This document shows, piece after piece, positions 35,986 to 44,492 of a DNA stretch of 64,000 nucleotides. The number at the start of each line of letters is the position of its first letter. Within the stretch, counting starts at the first letter, position 1. A program made the translations under genes and the position numbers. The notes below the pieces were generated by a model that saw only the letters and a program-made list of their open reading frames with translations, was not told the origin of the DNA and ran no database searches. The stretch comes from an uncultured Lachnospiraceae bacterium (GTDB lineage: Bacteria; Bacillota; Clostridia; Lachnospirales; Lachnospiraceae). The stretch spans positions 1 to 64,000 of the forward strand of contig CACYKH010000012.1 in assembly GCA_902774915.1 (NCBI GenBank), read 5' to 3'.

Positions 35986-37201
35986 TGTTCAGATACTCCC
36001 TGTCCTTATCAGAAAGAGTTTCAGAAGCAAGGCTTACTATATAATCCGCCCACTCTTCTGCAGTTTTTCCATCATAGATGACTGCATCTAAACCATCTCG
36101 TTCTATCTCTTCTACGGCAGCCTGAATATCTGAAATACTTGCCACAGAAGAAAGAACATCTTCTAATAGTTCCAGATTCTCTTCTGAATAAGCTATACCT
36201 TTAAGAAGTGCCACATAGCCCAGCGCCTTATCAATTGGAACACTATCAGCTACTCTCACTTCTATATATTTTTTAACTCTGAAATGGAAGAATCCCATAG
36301 ACATAAAATGCTCAATAAGGCTTTTCTTTCTGCTCTCTCCCAATTCATCTTCATAAATAATTTTATTTGCAACCAGTTCCTCTGCACTTTGGTGACCTAC
36401 ATTGATGGTCTCTCCATTATCTGTAAGAAGAATAAGTGGTGTATGATAAACAACATCTGCCATCTTATCATAACCAAAATCCAAATCAAATGAGTGAGGA
36501 ACAAAACCTGTTCTATCAGGATCAAGGTCATCCCACTCCTGTATTCTAAAAAGATGAGGCTTATCTTCTACTCCAGGAAGAGTACTAAATTCCTCACTCT
36601 TATTCTCCATCAAAATCATAAGAATAGGAGATATCTTCTGAAGAACATTTAGTTTTCTAACCATATCTTCTTCTGATTTATAATCAATGGAAACCTGTGC
36701 AGATGCGGAAGCACGCATCATATATTTTCCATAACTTCCACTTCTCTTAAAGTACTCGTCCATGTACTTATATCTCTTCTTAGGAGAAAGTGGAATGTCA
36801 TCTGGAGTAATCTCTCCTAACTCAACTAAAGGAAGATTTCCTTTTGTCTCAAAATGGTATCCTCTATCACGGAAAATAGGATTCCATATTTCTCTGAATT
36901 CATTGTAAATACTCTTTATAGTATCAAGATCCGAATATGGATCTATACTTATCTCAAACTGACAGGCTGGTTCCAGACTAGTTGAATATTCTCCTGTGTA
37001 ATATCCAACTGGATATCCATCCATGTAAATAATTTCTGCTCCCAGTCTTCTTCCCACAAGATCAATTAGCGAAGATATCTCATGGAATTCCATCTGTTTA
37101 CCTTCATCATTAATAATGAAGTGCTCAATTTCAAGACCTAAGTCCTGACTATCAGATTCGCCAGATCTGATGTAATCGGAAATGTCATTAATAAAACTCA
37201 T
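35945..37201 (-). CDS. Glutamate-cysteine ligase family protein
   Basis: About 418 residues from the ATG at 37201 (AGGAGG upstream). 'DLGLEIEHFIINDEGKQM', 'FEISIDPYSDLDTIKSIYNEFR', 'SASAQVSIDYKSEEDMVRKLNVL', and 'YIEVRVADSVP' match the GCS2/EgtA-like ligases. They join glutamate and cysteine through the gamma-carboxyl using ATP. No glutathione synthetase lies nearby. The operon of two genes starts from a promoter at 37242-37270 whose -35 region carries the 17-bp motif also found before mccB. Confidence 0.85.
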   Translation of the reverse strand: MSFINDISDYIRSGESDSQDLGLEIEHFIINDEGKQMEFHEISSLIDLVGRRLGAEIIYMDGYPVGYYTGEYSTSLEPACQFEISIDPYSDLDTIKSIYNEFREIWNPIFRDRGYHFETKGNLPLVELGEITPDDIPLSPKKRYKYMDEYFKRSGSYGKYMMRASASAQVSIDYKSEEDMVRKLNVLQKISPILMILMENKSEEFSTLPGVEDKPHLFRIQEWDDLDPDRTGFVPHSFDLDFGYDKMADVVYHTPLILLTDNGETINVGHQSAEELVANKIIYEDELGESRKKSLIEHFMSMGFFHFRVKKYIEVRVADSVPIDKALGYVALLKGIAYSEENLELLEDVLSSVASISDIQAAVEEIERDGLDAVIYDGKTAEEWADYIVSLASETLSDKDREYLNNVRTIWSYSEQAS

Positions 37202-37241
37202 AGACAACCTCCTGTATAAAAAAACCTAAAACAACAAGAGT

Positions 37242-37274
37242 ATAATAACCATATTCGCCTACTGTGTCAATAGG
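37242..37274 (-). promoter_or_regulatory. Promoter of the ligase/amidotransferase operon with shared 17-bp near-palindrome
   Basis: On the minus strand TTGACA (37265-37270, perfect) and TATTAT (37242-37247) are 17 bases apart. CCTACTG-TGT-CAATAGG (37258-37274) is a near-palindrome (one mismatch) that encloses the -35 box. The same motif lies at 47748-47764 and, weaker, at 43303-43319. Confidence 0.75.
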
Positions 37275-37288
37275 TTTTAACGATATAA

Positions 37289-38050
37289 TTATAAGTAACC
37301 ATAATAGGTCTTCTGAACCACAGAATGGTAGACAAGATCGATCATAGTGTTAAAGTCATAAACTGGAAGTCCCGTAGCCGCCTGTATGCTTTTTGCATAT
37401 GGTGGAAGGTCACTACATTCAAGCAATATCGCACCTATATCGGGATTTTTTTCTACCAGATCCGAGATTACATTTACCAGTTCTTCTGTAAGGTTTGCGT
37501 TATCAAAACCTATGCTTCCATATCTTATTCCCGCAAAGCTATCCAGATGACCTATATCCTGAACAATCAGTCGGCTACTGTCAGTTCCAACCTTGCTTAA
37601 AAGCTCATCTGTAATACTCTCTCCACTTGCCGCAATAACAGCTATTTTTTTATTATTAGAGAGGCCCGTTTTTATTAGCTGAAGCTGACATAGACTGGAC
37701 AAAAATACGGGCACATTTACCGCTTCTTTTACATCATTCTGAAAATGTGCAAAGAAACCACAAGCTCCGATAATAGCCCTTACGCCCTGTTCTTCAAGAT
37801 ATTTCGCCGCATCTATTATTTGAGTTTTAATAGCATCGCTTCCCTCAAACAGTTCTTCTATCTCAAAAAACACTTCTTTATATAACACCGGAAATGGATA
37901 TGTTGTCGCATTAGCAACATTGCCTGGAAGCTTTGGGTAAACTAAATGTACCGCTATCACTCCAATGGCAAAACCCGCTGTAAAATGAGGGGTTACCATG
38001 TGCAGACTTTGTAACTCTTCATTTGTCTCAAGTGTACTTTTCCAATTCAT
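37289..38050 (-). CDS. Aspartate/glutamate racemase superfamily protein
   Basis: 253 residues. Two Cys in the right contexts, 'AIIGACGFFAHF' and 'AILLECSDLPPYA', are the catalytic pair of the Asp/Glu/hydantoin racemase superfamily; 'IAVIAASGESI' begins the second lobe. The substrate is uncertain. It lies 17 bases after metI and so is the last gene of the metQ-opine dehydrogenase unit. It may interconvert D and L forms of an imported amino acid; related maleate isomerases are an alternative. Confidence 0.8.
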   Translation of the reverse strand: MNWKSTLETNEELQSLHMVTPHFTAGFAIGVIAVHLVYPKLPGNVANATTYPFPVLYKEVFFEIEELFEGSDAIKTQIIDAAKYLEEQGVRAIIGACGFFAHFQNDVKEAVNVPVFLSSLCQLQLIKTGLSNNKKIAVIAASGESITDELLSKVGTDSSRLIVQDIGHLDSFAGIRYGSIGFDNANLTEELVNVISDLVEKNPDIGAILLECSDLPPYAKSIQAATGLPVYDFNTMIDLVYHSVVQKTYYGYL

Positions 38051-38066
38051 GATAATACCTTTACTG

Positions 38067-38726
38067 CTAATTAATTCTTTTATCTAATTTATTTACAATG
38101 TAAATACCCGCCTCCTGGAACACCTGAACGATGATAACAAGGATGGCTACTGTCACTAGCATTACATCTGTCTTATATCGATAATATCCATAGTTAACGG
38201 CTATAGCACCAAGTCCGCCACCGCCGACAAATCCAGCCATAGCGGAATAGCCAAGTATTGTTGCAAAAGCAATAACACCACCCACTAAAAGTGATGGCTT
38301 TGCCTCAGCAAGAAGAACTTTCCATATGATCTGCCAGGTGGATGAACCCATAGCCTTTGCTGCCTCTATTACACCAGAATCAACTTCCTTAAGAGATGAT
38401 TCAACAAGTCTAGCAACAAAAGGGGCTGCCGCAACTACAAGCGGAACAACTGTAGCAGTAGAACCGATTGTAGTTCCGACGATAAGTCTTGTAAATGGAA
38501 GTATTGCTACTAGGAGAATCAGAAATGGCACTGACCTGATAACATTTGTTATAAACCCAAATACAAGATTAACTATTTTGTTTGGTTTTATACCCGTTGG
38601 GCTGGTTATATTTAAGATAACCCCAATAGGTATTCCTATAAGATAGGCAAATAAGGTAGAAAGAAGAACCATATAAAATGTTTCACCCATGCCTTTTCTG
38701 ATCAGTTCGAAAATCTGGTTACTCAT
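38067..38726 (-). CDS. metI: Methionine-type ABC transporter permease
   Basis: 219 residues, five membrane helices. 'EAAKAMGSSTWQIIWKVLLAEAKPSLLVGG' is the EAA loop that contacts MetN. It forms the channel of a MetNI importer. One base separates it from metN. AAGGAGG upstream. Confidence 0.92.
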   Translation of the reverse strand: MSNQIFELIRKGMGETFYMVLLSTLFAYLIGIPIGVILNITSPTGIKPNKIVNLVFGFITNVIRSVPFLILLVAILPFTRLIVGTTIGSTATVVPLVVAAAPFVARLVESSLKEVDSGVIEAAKAMGSSTWQIIWKVLLAEAKPSLLVGGVIAFATILGYSAMAGFVGGGGLGAIAVNYGYYRYKTDVMLVTVAILVIIVQVFQEAGIYIVNKLDKRIN

Positions 38727-38727
38727 C

Positions 38728-39750
38728 TTATGCTACCTCCTTACTACTTTTTTTCGTCTTTGAAATGTTTACTTCTTCGTATTTGATATTTTGTTTATCC
38801 AAATACTTCTTAATAATATCCACAGTCTTATCATCAGGTCTTTCTATAAGTAGCTGACCGTATGCAGAACCACCAATATCTTCAGTATTTGCACCAAGAA
38901 TATTAAGCTTAACCTGTGTCTCAAGTATCAGATTAGCAAAAACAGGAAGGGCTGATGATTCTCCATCAAATACAATACGAATGCATTTCTTTTCTGACTT
39001 GATATCGTATTTATTCTCTGCAGAGAATACGAGTTTCCTGCTTGTTTCAGACTGAGGATTAAGGAAGATATCTCTTACATTTCCTACCTCTTCAACCACA
39101 CCACTATTCATAATAGCTACGCGGTCACAAATCTGTTCAACAACCTTCATCTCATGGGTAATAACCACAATTGTTACTCCCAATTCTTTATTTATTTTCT
39201 TGATCAGCGAAAGAACTCCACTGGTAGTTAATGGATCAAGCGCACTTGTTGCCTCATCACAAAGAAGAACCTCCGGATTTGTTGCAAGAGCACGAGCGAT
39301 AGCTACTCTCTGCTTCTGACCACCAGAAAGCTGTGAAGGATAAGCCTTTTCTTTTTCTTCAAGATCGACTATTTTTAATAGTTCTCTTGCCCTTTCTACT
39401 GCAGCCTTCTTATTTACACCCTCCAGTTCAAGCGGATAGCATATATTTGCCAGTACAGTTCTTTGTTCTAACAAGTTGAACTGCTGAAAGATCATTCCAA
39501 TCTTTCTTCTATATCCCCTAAGTTCTCTACTGCTGGCTTTAACAAGATCATGTCCATCAAAATAAACAGAACCAGATGTAGGAACTTCAAGTAAATTCAT
39601 ACATCTTACAAGCGTAGATTTACCCGCGCCTGAAAAACCTATAATTCCAAATATTTCGCCTTTTTCTATATCAAGGCTAACGTCATTAACCGCTGTAACT
39701 TCATTTCCTTTGACCTTAAAGGTTTTTGTTACATTTTCGAGTTTTATCAT
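38728..39750 (-). CDS. metN: Methionine-type ABC transporter ATP-binding protein
   Basis: 340 residues. Walker A 'GFSGAGKST', signature 'LSGGQKQRVAIAR', Walker B 'VLLCDEATSALDP', H-loop 'ITHEMKV'. The C-terminal ~80 residues are the NIL domain ('CIRIVFDGESSALPVFANLILETQVKLNILGANTEDIGGSAYGQLLIE'), which senses methionine and inhibits transport in E. coli MetN. It lies between the aminotransferase and metI. Confidence 0.93.
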   Translation of the reverse strand: MIKLENVTKTFKVKGNEVTAVNDVSLDIEKGEIFGIIGFSGAGKSTLVRCMNLLEVPTSGSVYFDGHDLVKASSRELRGYRRKIGMIFQQFNLLEQRTVLANICYPLELEGVNKKAAVERARELLKIVDLEEKEKAYPSQLSGGQKQRVAIARALATNPEVLLCDEATSALDPLTTSGVLSLIKKINKELGVTIVVITHEMKVVEQICDRVAIMNSGVVEEVGNVRDIFLNPQSETSRKLVFSAENKYDIKSEKKCIRIVFDGESSALPVFANLILETQVKLNILGANTEDIGGSAYGQLLIERPDDKTVDIIKKYLDKQNIKYEEVNISKTKKSSKEVA

Positions 39751-39844
39751 TTTTCCACTTCCTTAAAATAAGCTATTTTTATAATCTCTTTTCTTCGATT
39801 AATAATGGTACCATCATTGAACTCTTATGGATAATTCTTATATT

Positions 39845-41020
39845 TTATTGCTCGCTATAGGACGAAACTATATCAGGCAAACGTGATAAACGTGATAAAG
39901 CCACCTCCAGGGTGTCATCATTTTTTGCAAAATGAAATCTTACATAGTTCTGTATATCTTCCTTAAAAAAGCTGGAGCCTGGAACCGGAGCCACTCCCAC
40001 TTTTTCCGCCATCCATTCCGAAAACCTTGTATCATCCCTTACACCAAATTCACTCACATCAACCATTACATAATAAGCGCCTTGAGGCTCTGTAAATTTA
40101 AGCCCGATATCACGAAGTCCTCCAAGGAAAAGATTTTTCATATGAGTGTAATGCTGTCTCAACTCTTCGTAGTATTCATCGCCAAATTCCAGTCCTACTA
40201 CCGCCGCCTCCATGAGCGGAGCCGCAGCCCCCACAGTCAGAAAATCATGAACCTTTTTCACTCTGTCTATAACATCTTCATTTGCTATTACATATCCAAG
40301 TCTCCATCCTGTAATCGAATACGTTTTAGAAAGTGAATTACAGATTATGGTTCTATCTTTCATATCAGGAAGAGTCGACATATAAACGTGTTTGTAAGGT
40401 TCATAAATGATATGTTCATAAACTTCATCTGTTATAACAAACGTATCGTACTTCTTTGCGAGCCCTGCTATTTGAGAAAGTTCCTCGTAAGTAAAAACCT
40501 TTCCCGATGGATTGGATGGATTACAAACAATGATAGCCTTCGCTCCCTTTTTAAATGCATTCTCCAGCTCTGAGTAGTCAAAGCTGAAATCCGGAGGATT
40601 AAGAGGAACATAAATAGGTTCCGCTCCTGAGAGAATGGCATCCGCTCCATAATTTTCATAAAAAGGAGAAAAGACTATAACCTTATCTCCGGGATTTGTC
40701 ACTGACATCATGGATGCCATCATCGCCTCTGTACTTCCGCAGGTCACAACAATCTCTTTATCCGGATCTATCTTCTGTCCTGAAAATCTTTCATGCTTTC
40801 TTGCCAGGGCTTCTCTAAAATTCTGAGCTCCCCATGTAAGTGCATATTGATGTGGACCCTTTGCAGCAACCTCCGCCAGTCTTCTGGTTATCTCCACCGG
40901 CGGATCAAAATCTGGAAAACCCTGAGAGAGATTTATGGCTCCATACTTATTTGCAACTCTTGTCATTCTTCTGATGACAGAATCTGTGAATGTTGATGTC
41001 CTGTTACTTAGCTTTGCCAT
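39845..41020 (-). CDS. Pyridoxal-phosphate aminotransferase (class I/II)
   Basis: About 391 residues from the ATG at 41020 (MAKLSNRTSTFTDSVIR), which has AAGGAG upstream; an in-frame ATG 16 codons earlier lies in the hairpin region. Motifs: 'INLSQGFPDFDPP', 'NPSNPSGKVFTYEEL', 'ITDEVYEHIIYE', and the PLP lysine in 'NSLSKTYSITGWRLGY'. It resembles aspartate- and methionine-type aminotransferases (YbdL/PatB-like kynurenine group). In this cluster it could supply or remove the keto acid used by the opine dehydrogenase. Confidence 0.88.
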   Translation of the reverse strand: MAKLSNRTSTFTDSVIRRMTRVANKYGAINLSQGFPDFDPPVEITRRLAEVAAKGPHQYALTWGAQNFREALARKHERFSGQKIDPDKEIVVTCGSTEAMMASMMSVTNPGDKVIVFSPFYENYGADAILSGAEPIYVPLNPPDFSFDYSELENAFKKGAKAIIVCNPSNPSGKVFTYEELSQIAGLAKKYDTFVITDEVYEHIIYEPYKHVYMSTLPDMKDRTIICNSLSKTYSITGWRLGYVIANEDVIDRVKKVHDFLTVGAAAPLMEAAVVGLEFGDEYYEELRQHYTHMKNLFLGGLRDIGLKFTEPQGAYYVMVDVSEFGVRDDTRFSEWMAEKVGVAPVPGSSFFKEDIQNYVRFHFAKNDDTLEVALSRLSRLPDIVSSYSEQ

Positions 41021-41046
41021 TTGTATTCTCCTTTTCCGAATAAAAA

Positions 41047-41077
41047 TGTGACAAACTGCAGAATGCATTTTGCCACA
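41047..41077 (-). terminator. Intercistronic hairpin after the opine dehydrogenase gene
   Basis: Arms 41047-41060 and 41064-41077 (TGTG.CAAA..TGCA) with one G.U and one mismatch on the minus strand, then U5. It may thin out transcription before the aminotransferase gene. Confidence 0.55.
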
Positions 41078-41090
41078 TTTTCATGCTTAT

Positions 41091-42317
41091 TTATTCAATA
41101 TAATTACCGTTGTTCAGGTAATCCAGAAGTGCATCCTTGTCCAGATGACCAATTCCCAGATCGTCCAGAGTGATTCCGGTTTTATAGAAGTCTTTTCCAG
41201 TCATAACTGACCCAAGTGTTATCATGGAATCTATAACCGGAGTTTCAACTCCAAACTTTTTACCCAGCTCGTGATACAAGTGACATCCAACTGGTACATC
41301 CTCAGTCACGTAGCGATCCTGAATTGAGAATGGGCCGGTTCTATATCCTGTTTCCCACTGTTCATCAAATGGTACTATACAGTCATCGCCCATATATTCA
41401 GGTCCAAGAATACTTGTTCTCGACAAGAAATTTTTCTTTGGGTATTTTGCTATTCCAACGCCGATTGCTTCGGCGAGAGCAACTTCTTCAAGGAAAAATG
41501 CATACTGCACTTCAGCTATGGACTCACAATATGCATGGCTGTAAATTGAGTAAGTGTACTTATCATTTCCGCCATATATTCTTCCCCAGTTTTCCATAAC
41601 TCCAACTCCAAGGATTGTACCTGGGCAGTGAAGAACTGGATTAACATTACTAAATCCTATATCCAGAACCGTATTACCACCTACAGGACCATCCCCCTCT
41701 GTAATAGAATCGAAGCAGCCAAGATATTTTGTACTGTTCAGGAATATTTCCTGATCTGTACTAGGAAGTGAAGCTCCGCGAAGGGTTTTAGCTCTATAAA
41801 CGAGCCACATATCAGAGGTTTGAACTCCACCTTCTTTCTCAACTCTTGTGCCATAAGGGGCACTGGACCAACCACCAATAATAACCTTTTTAGTACTGCC
41901 TGCCTCTCTAAGCTTCTTCCTAAGTTTTAGAGAACCATAATTATCAGGTATGATATGGATGATCTGTCCATCCTCAAGAACTGGAACAAGCTTTTCGAAA
42001 AACACATCATGTGCCACAGATGGAATGGCTACAATTATGAGTTTAGCGCCTTTGACAGCCTCAGAAATGTCCGAGGTGAGTAGGTTTAAAAAAGCTTTCC
42101 CTGTTCTCTTAAATCCATATTGATTTTTTTGAATACCACCAAGTGTTATTCCTGTTTTAGCCACGTTCTTTAAATTCTGATCAAAGAACTCTGGTAATTC
42201 AAATAATCTTACTTCTTTATTTCCACCAAGCACACAGTCTGCCGCACAAGTCTTTCCAACTGCTCCTGCACCAAGCACTGCTATTGGCGAATCTTTTAAA
42301 TCCTGTTCATCGAACAT
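41091..42317 (-). CDS. NAD/NADP octopine/nopaline (opine) dehydrogenase-family protein
   Basis: 408 residues. The N-terminal Rossmann fold is 'IAVLGAGAVGKTCAADCVLGGNKEVRLFE', and the C-terminal ~200 residues are the opine dehydrogenase helical domain with 'GNTVLDIGFSNVNPVLHCPGTILG' and 'YGGNDKYTYSIYSHAYCESIAEV' (His of the catalytic region in 'NPVLHCP'). Such enzymes join an amino acid to a keto acid by reductive amination, or run in reverse. Its place between metQ and metN suggests it acts on an imported or exported amino-acid conjugate. AGGAGG upstream. Confidence 0.87.
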   Translation of the reverse strand: MFDEQDLKDSPIAVLGAGAVGKTCAADCVLGGNKEVRLFELPEFFDQNLKNVAKTGITLGGIQKNQYGFKRTGKAFLNLLTSDISEAVKGAKLIIVAIPSVAHDVFFEKLVPVLEDGQIIHIIPDNYGSLKLRKKLREAGSTKKVIIGGWSSAPYGTRVEKEGGVQTSDMWLVYRAKTLRGASLPSTDQEIFLNSTKYLGCFDSITEGDGPVGGNTVLDIGFSNVNPVLHCPGTILGVGVMENWGRIYGGNDKYTYSIYSHAYCESIAEVQYAFFLEEVALAEAIGVGIAKYPKKNFLSRTSILGPEYMGDDCIVPFDEQWETGYRTGPFSIQDRYVTEDVPVGCHLYHELGKKFGVETPVIDSMITLGSVMTGKDFYKTGITLDDLGIGHLDKDALLDYLNNGNYIE

Positions 42318-42340
42318 TTTTAATTCCTCCTAAAAAGGTT

Positions 42341-42367
42341 GGCGCAGAAGCACAAAACTTCTGCGCC
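42341..42367 (-). terminator. Intercistronic attenuating hairpin after metQ
   Basis: Perfect arms GGCGCAGAAG (42341-42350) and CTTCTGCGCC (42358-42367), followed on the minus strand by AACCUUUUU. Such a hairpin after a binding-protein gene commonly lets the binding protein be made in excess over downstream genes. Confidence 0.7.
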
Positions 42368-42375
42368 TGAGTAAT

Positions 42376-43269
42376 TTAGAATACTGGTACTACTGCACCT
42401 GAGTAAGTATTGTTAATGTAATCCTTAACTTCCTGTGTAAGGATTGCATTTTTAAGAGCCTGAGACTTCTCTGAATTCTCTTCTCCATCTTTAACACATA
42501 CATAATTTGCATATGTTTCTGCTGCCAGTGAATCAGCTGCCTCTACTGCGATTGCTGAATCAAGACCAGCTTCTATAGCATAGTTACCATTGATTACTGC
42601 GAAATCAACATCCTGGATTGACTTAGCAACCTGAGCTGCTTCAAGTTCCTGGATTTCGATGTTATGTGTATTCTCTTCGATATCAAGAACTGTTGCTTCA
42701 ATTCCAACACCCTCTTTAAGCTTTATAAGACCCTGTGCCTCAAGAAGAAGAAGTGCTCTTGCTTCGTTTGTTGTATCATTTGGTACTGCGATTGTTGCAC
42801 CATCAGGTACGTTGCTAAGATCTGAAGACTTACCAGCGTATACACCCATTGGCTCAAAGTGTACTGCAGCAAGTGTTACGATATGTGTACCGTTCTCTGC
42901 ATTGAAATCATCCAGATAAGGCTTATGCTGGAAGTAGTTAGCATCCAGATCACCATCTTCAAGTGCTGTATTTGGAAGTACATAATCGTTGTACTCAACA
43001 ATCTCAAGTGTCCATCCCTCTTCAGCAAGATTATCCTTAATCTGCTCAAGAATTTCAGCATGTGGGGTTACGCATGCGCCAACCTTGATTACCTTGTCTT
43101 CTGAAGATTCATCTGTCTCAGTTGCCTCTGCAACTTCTGTAGATGCTTCTGTCTGACCAGCTGCTGCCTTGTCGCTGTCATTTGATGAGCTATCCGATGA
43201 ACCACATCCTGTAAGCAGCGCTGCTGCAAGTGACAATGTTAAAACTAAACCTATAAATTTCTTTCTCAT
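42376..43269 (-). CDS. metQ: MetQ/NlpA-family substrate-binding lipoprotein
   Basis: 297 residues. Lipobox LTGC (Cys22), an Asp/Glu/Ser-rich linker to ~55, then the NlpA domain: 'IKVGACVTPHAEILEQIKDNL', 'DYVLPNTALEDGDLDANYFQHKPYL', 'VHFEPMGVYAGK', 'IAVPNDTTNEARALLLLEAQGLI'. It captures methionine or a related amino acid for MetNI. It heads the six-gene unit and is followed by a hairpin. AGGAGG upstream. Confidence 0.92.
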   Translation of the reverse strand: MRKKFIGLVLTLSLAAALLTGCGSSDSSSNDSDKAAAGQTEASTEVAEATETDESSEDKVIKVGACVTPHAEILEQIKDNLAEEGWTLEIVEYNDYVLPNTALEDGDLDANYFQHKPYLDDFNAENGTHIVTLAAVHFEPMGVYAGKSSDLSNVPDGATIAVPNDTTNEARALLLLEAQGLIKLKEGVGIEATVLDIEENTHNIEIQELEAAQVAKSIQDVDFAVINGNYAIEAGLDSAIAVEAADSLAAETYANYVCVKDGEENSEKSQALKNAILTQEVKDYINNTYSGAVVPVF

Positions 43270-43302
43270 GATTTTTCCCTCCTATGATAAAACCATCATT
43301 TG

Positions 43303-43319
43303 CCTACTGTTTTAATCGG
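43303..43319 (-). promoter_or_regulatory. Weak copy of the 17-bp sulfur-operon motif upstream of metQ
   Basis: CCTACTGTTTTAATCGG matches 14 of 17 positions of the motif at 37258-37274. A poor promoter can be drawn through it (TTAAAA at 43310-43315, TTTTAT at 43287-43292). Its spacing to metQ is short, so the true start may lie further upstream. Confidence 0.45.
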
Positions 43320-43382
43320 CTTTTATTTTGTATGGATGTATATTAACACCGAATTTTGCTATTGTATAATCCTTAAAAATTA

Positions 43383-43400
43383 TTAACAGCTATAAGTTAA
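43383..43400 (-). promoter_or_regulatory. Candidate LysR-type operator upstream of metQ
   Basis: TTAAC-N8-GTTAA is a short interrupted palindrome about 115 bases before the metQ start and 80 bases after the LysR stop codon. It has the dyad form of LysR sites but lies in AT-rich DNA, so the evidence is thin. Confidence 0.3.
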
Positions 43401-43423
43401 ACCTATAACCCCAAACAAAAAAA

Positions 43424-43478
43424 ATAAGTCAGTGGGGTCTGACCCCACTGACTTATAGATCTGTCCCTACTGACTTAT
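43424..43478 (-). repeat. REP-like palindromic element acting as terminator of the LysR gene
   Basis: ATAAGTCAGTGGGGTC (43424-43439) and GACCCCACTGACTTAT (43441-43456) are perfect 16-base arms around one T. A third partial copy, AAGTCAGTAGGGACAG on the minus strand, lies at 43460-43475 next to the LysR stop codon. U8 follows the stem on the minus strand. It has the same design as 11822-11918 (AAGTCA.., GGGAC, GTCCC, TGACTTA). Confidence 0.7.
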
Positions 43479-44390
43479 TTAGTCGAGAACTTTCTCTTTA
43501 TATTTACTGAGTTCTTCTATATATTTCTGGCCCATCTCGCTTAGCTTTGAATGCTTACGTGAAATGTAGCCTATAGTCATCTTTTCTTTTGTCTTAAGTT
43601 TTACAGCACAATAATCTGTTCCATTCAGATCCTCACAGATAATGCCAGAACATAAGGTATAACCATTAAGACCTATCATCATATTAAGGATAGTAGCTCT
43701 GTCACTAACCCTGATGAGTCTCTTATACTCATATGTACTGAGCACCTCTTCTGCAAAATAGAATGAATTGTGTTCACCCTGTGAGAATGCGAGACATGGA
43801 TACTTATCCAGGTCTTTCATAGTGATCTGCTTCTTTTCTGCAAGCGGATTGCTCTTACTCATATATGCATAAATACTACAATCAAACAGCGGAGTGAACT
43901 TAAGGCCTGCATCTCTTAATATCTTCTGAAGAACAGTGCGGTTATAGTCATTCATATATAGAACTCCAATTTCGCTCTTCATGTTCCTTACATTATCAAT
44001 AACATCATATGTTCTTGTTTCATGAACCTCGAACTCGTACTCATCCATACCATACTGTTCAATTACAGACATGAATGCATTTACCGCAAATGTATAATGC
44101 TGCATAGAAACCTGGAAGGTTCTCTTCACACTATCCTTTGAAATATATTTTGCATCCAGGATATCATACTGTTCCACAACCGACTTGGCATAACCCAGAA
44201 ACTCTTCACCCTTTACCGTAAGAGTTATACCACTGTTGGTTCTGGTAAATATATCAAAACCAACCTCCTGCTCAAGGGATTTTAGTGCAGCAGTTAAACT
44301 AGGCTGAGAAATAAAAAGTCTCTTTGCAGCCTCATTTATCGAATTCTGTTTTGATATTTCTATCACATATTTAAGTTGATTTAATGTCAT
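43479..44390 (-). CDS. LysR-family transcriptional regulator
   Basis: 303 residues. N-terminal helix-turn-helix 'MTLNQLKYVIEISKQNSINEAAKRLFISQPSLTAALKSLEQEVGFDIFTRTNSGITLTVKGEEFL' is a clear LysR pattern; the rest is the substrate-binding effector domain. It lies between the mccBA and metQ operons on the same strand and so may control sulfur-compound uptake, as LysR proteins CysL and YtlI do in Bacillus. GGGG is the only upstream ribosome-site hint. Confidence 0.9.
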   Translation of the reverse strand: MTLNQLKYVIEISKQNSINEAAKRLFISQPSLTAALKSLEQEVGFDIFTRTNSGITLTVKGEEFLGYAKSVVEQYDILDAKYISKDSVKRTFQVSMQHYTFAVNAFMSVIEQYGMDEYEFEVHETRTYDVIDNVRNMKSEIGVLYMNDYNRTVLQKILRDAGLKFTPLFDCSIYAYMSKSNPLAEKKQITMKDLDKYPCLAFSQGEHNSFYFAEEVLSTYEYKRLIRVSDRATILNMMIGLNGYTLCSGIICEDLNGTDYCAVKLKTKEKMTIGYISRKHSKLSEMGQKYIEELSKYKEKVLD

Positions 44391-44492
44391 AACAATTACC
44401 CCATCTCTTTATTAAAGAGCATTACCATATGGAACAAATTTTACACTCATATACTCTACACTTTTAGAATACAGTATGTCAATACGATAGAT

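Noticed and set aside
35212-37201. An ergothioneine pathway
   Set aside because: Only ligase and amidotransferase counterparts are present; no sulfoxide synthase or methyltransferase of the EgtB/EgtD type is nearby.
39751-39844. Palindrome ATGGTACCAT between the aminotransferase and metN genes
   Set aside because: Ten bases only, with no U run; it could arise by chance in AT-rich DNA.
37289-43269. A staphylopine/pseudopaline-type metallophore cluster
   Set aside because: An opine dehydrogenase is present, but there is no nicotianamine-synthase-like gene, no histidine-racemase-type gene and no metal transporter; the importer is of methionine type.
44405-44419. Perfect 15-bp palindrome CTCTTTATTAAAGAG before the LysR gene
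   Set aside because: Short, AT-rich, no U tract suited to a terminator and no clear promoter around it; not enough to call an operator.
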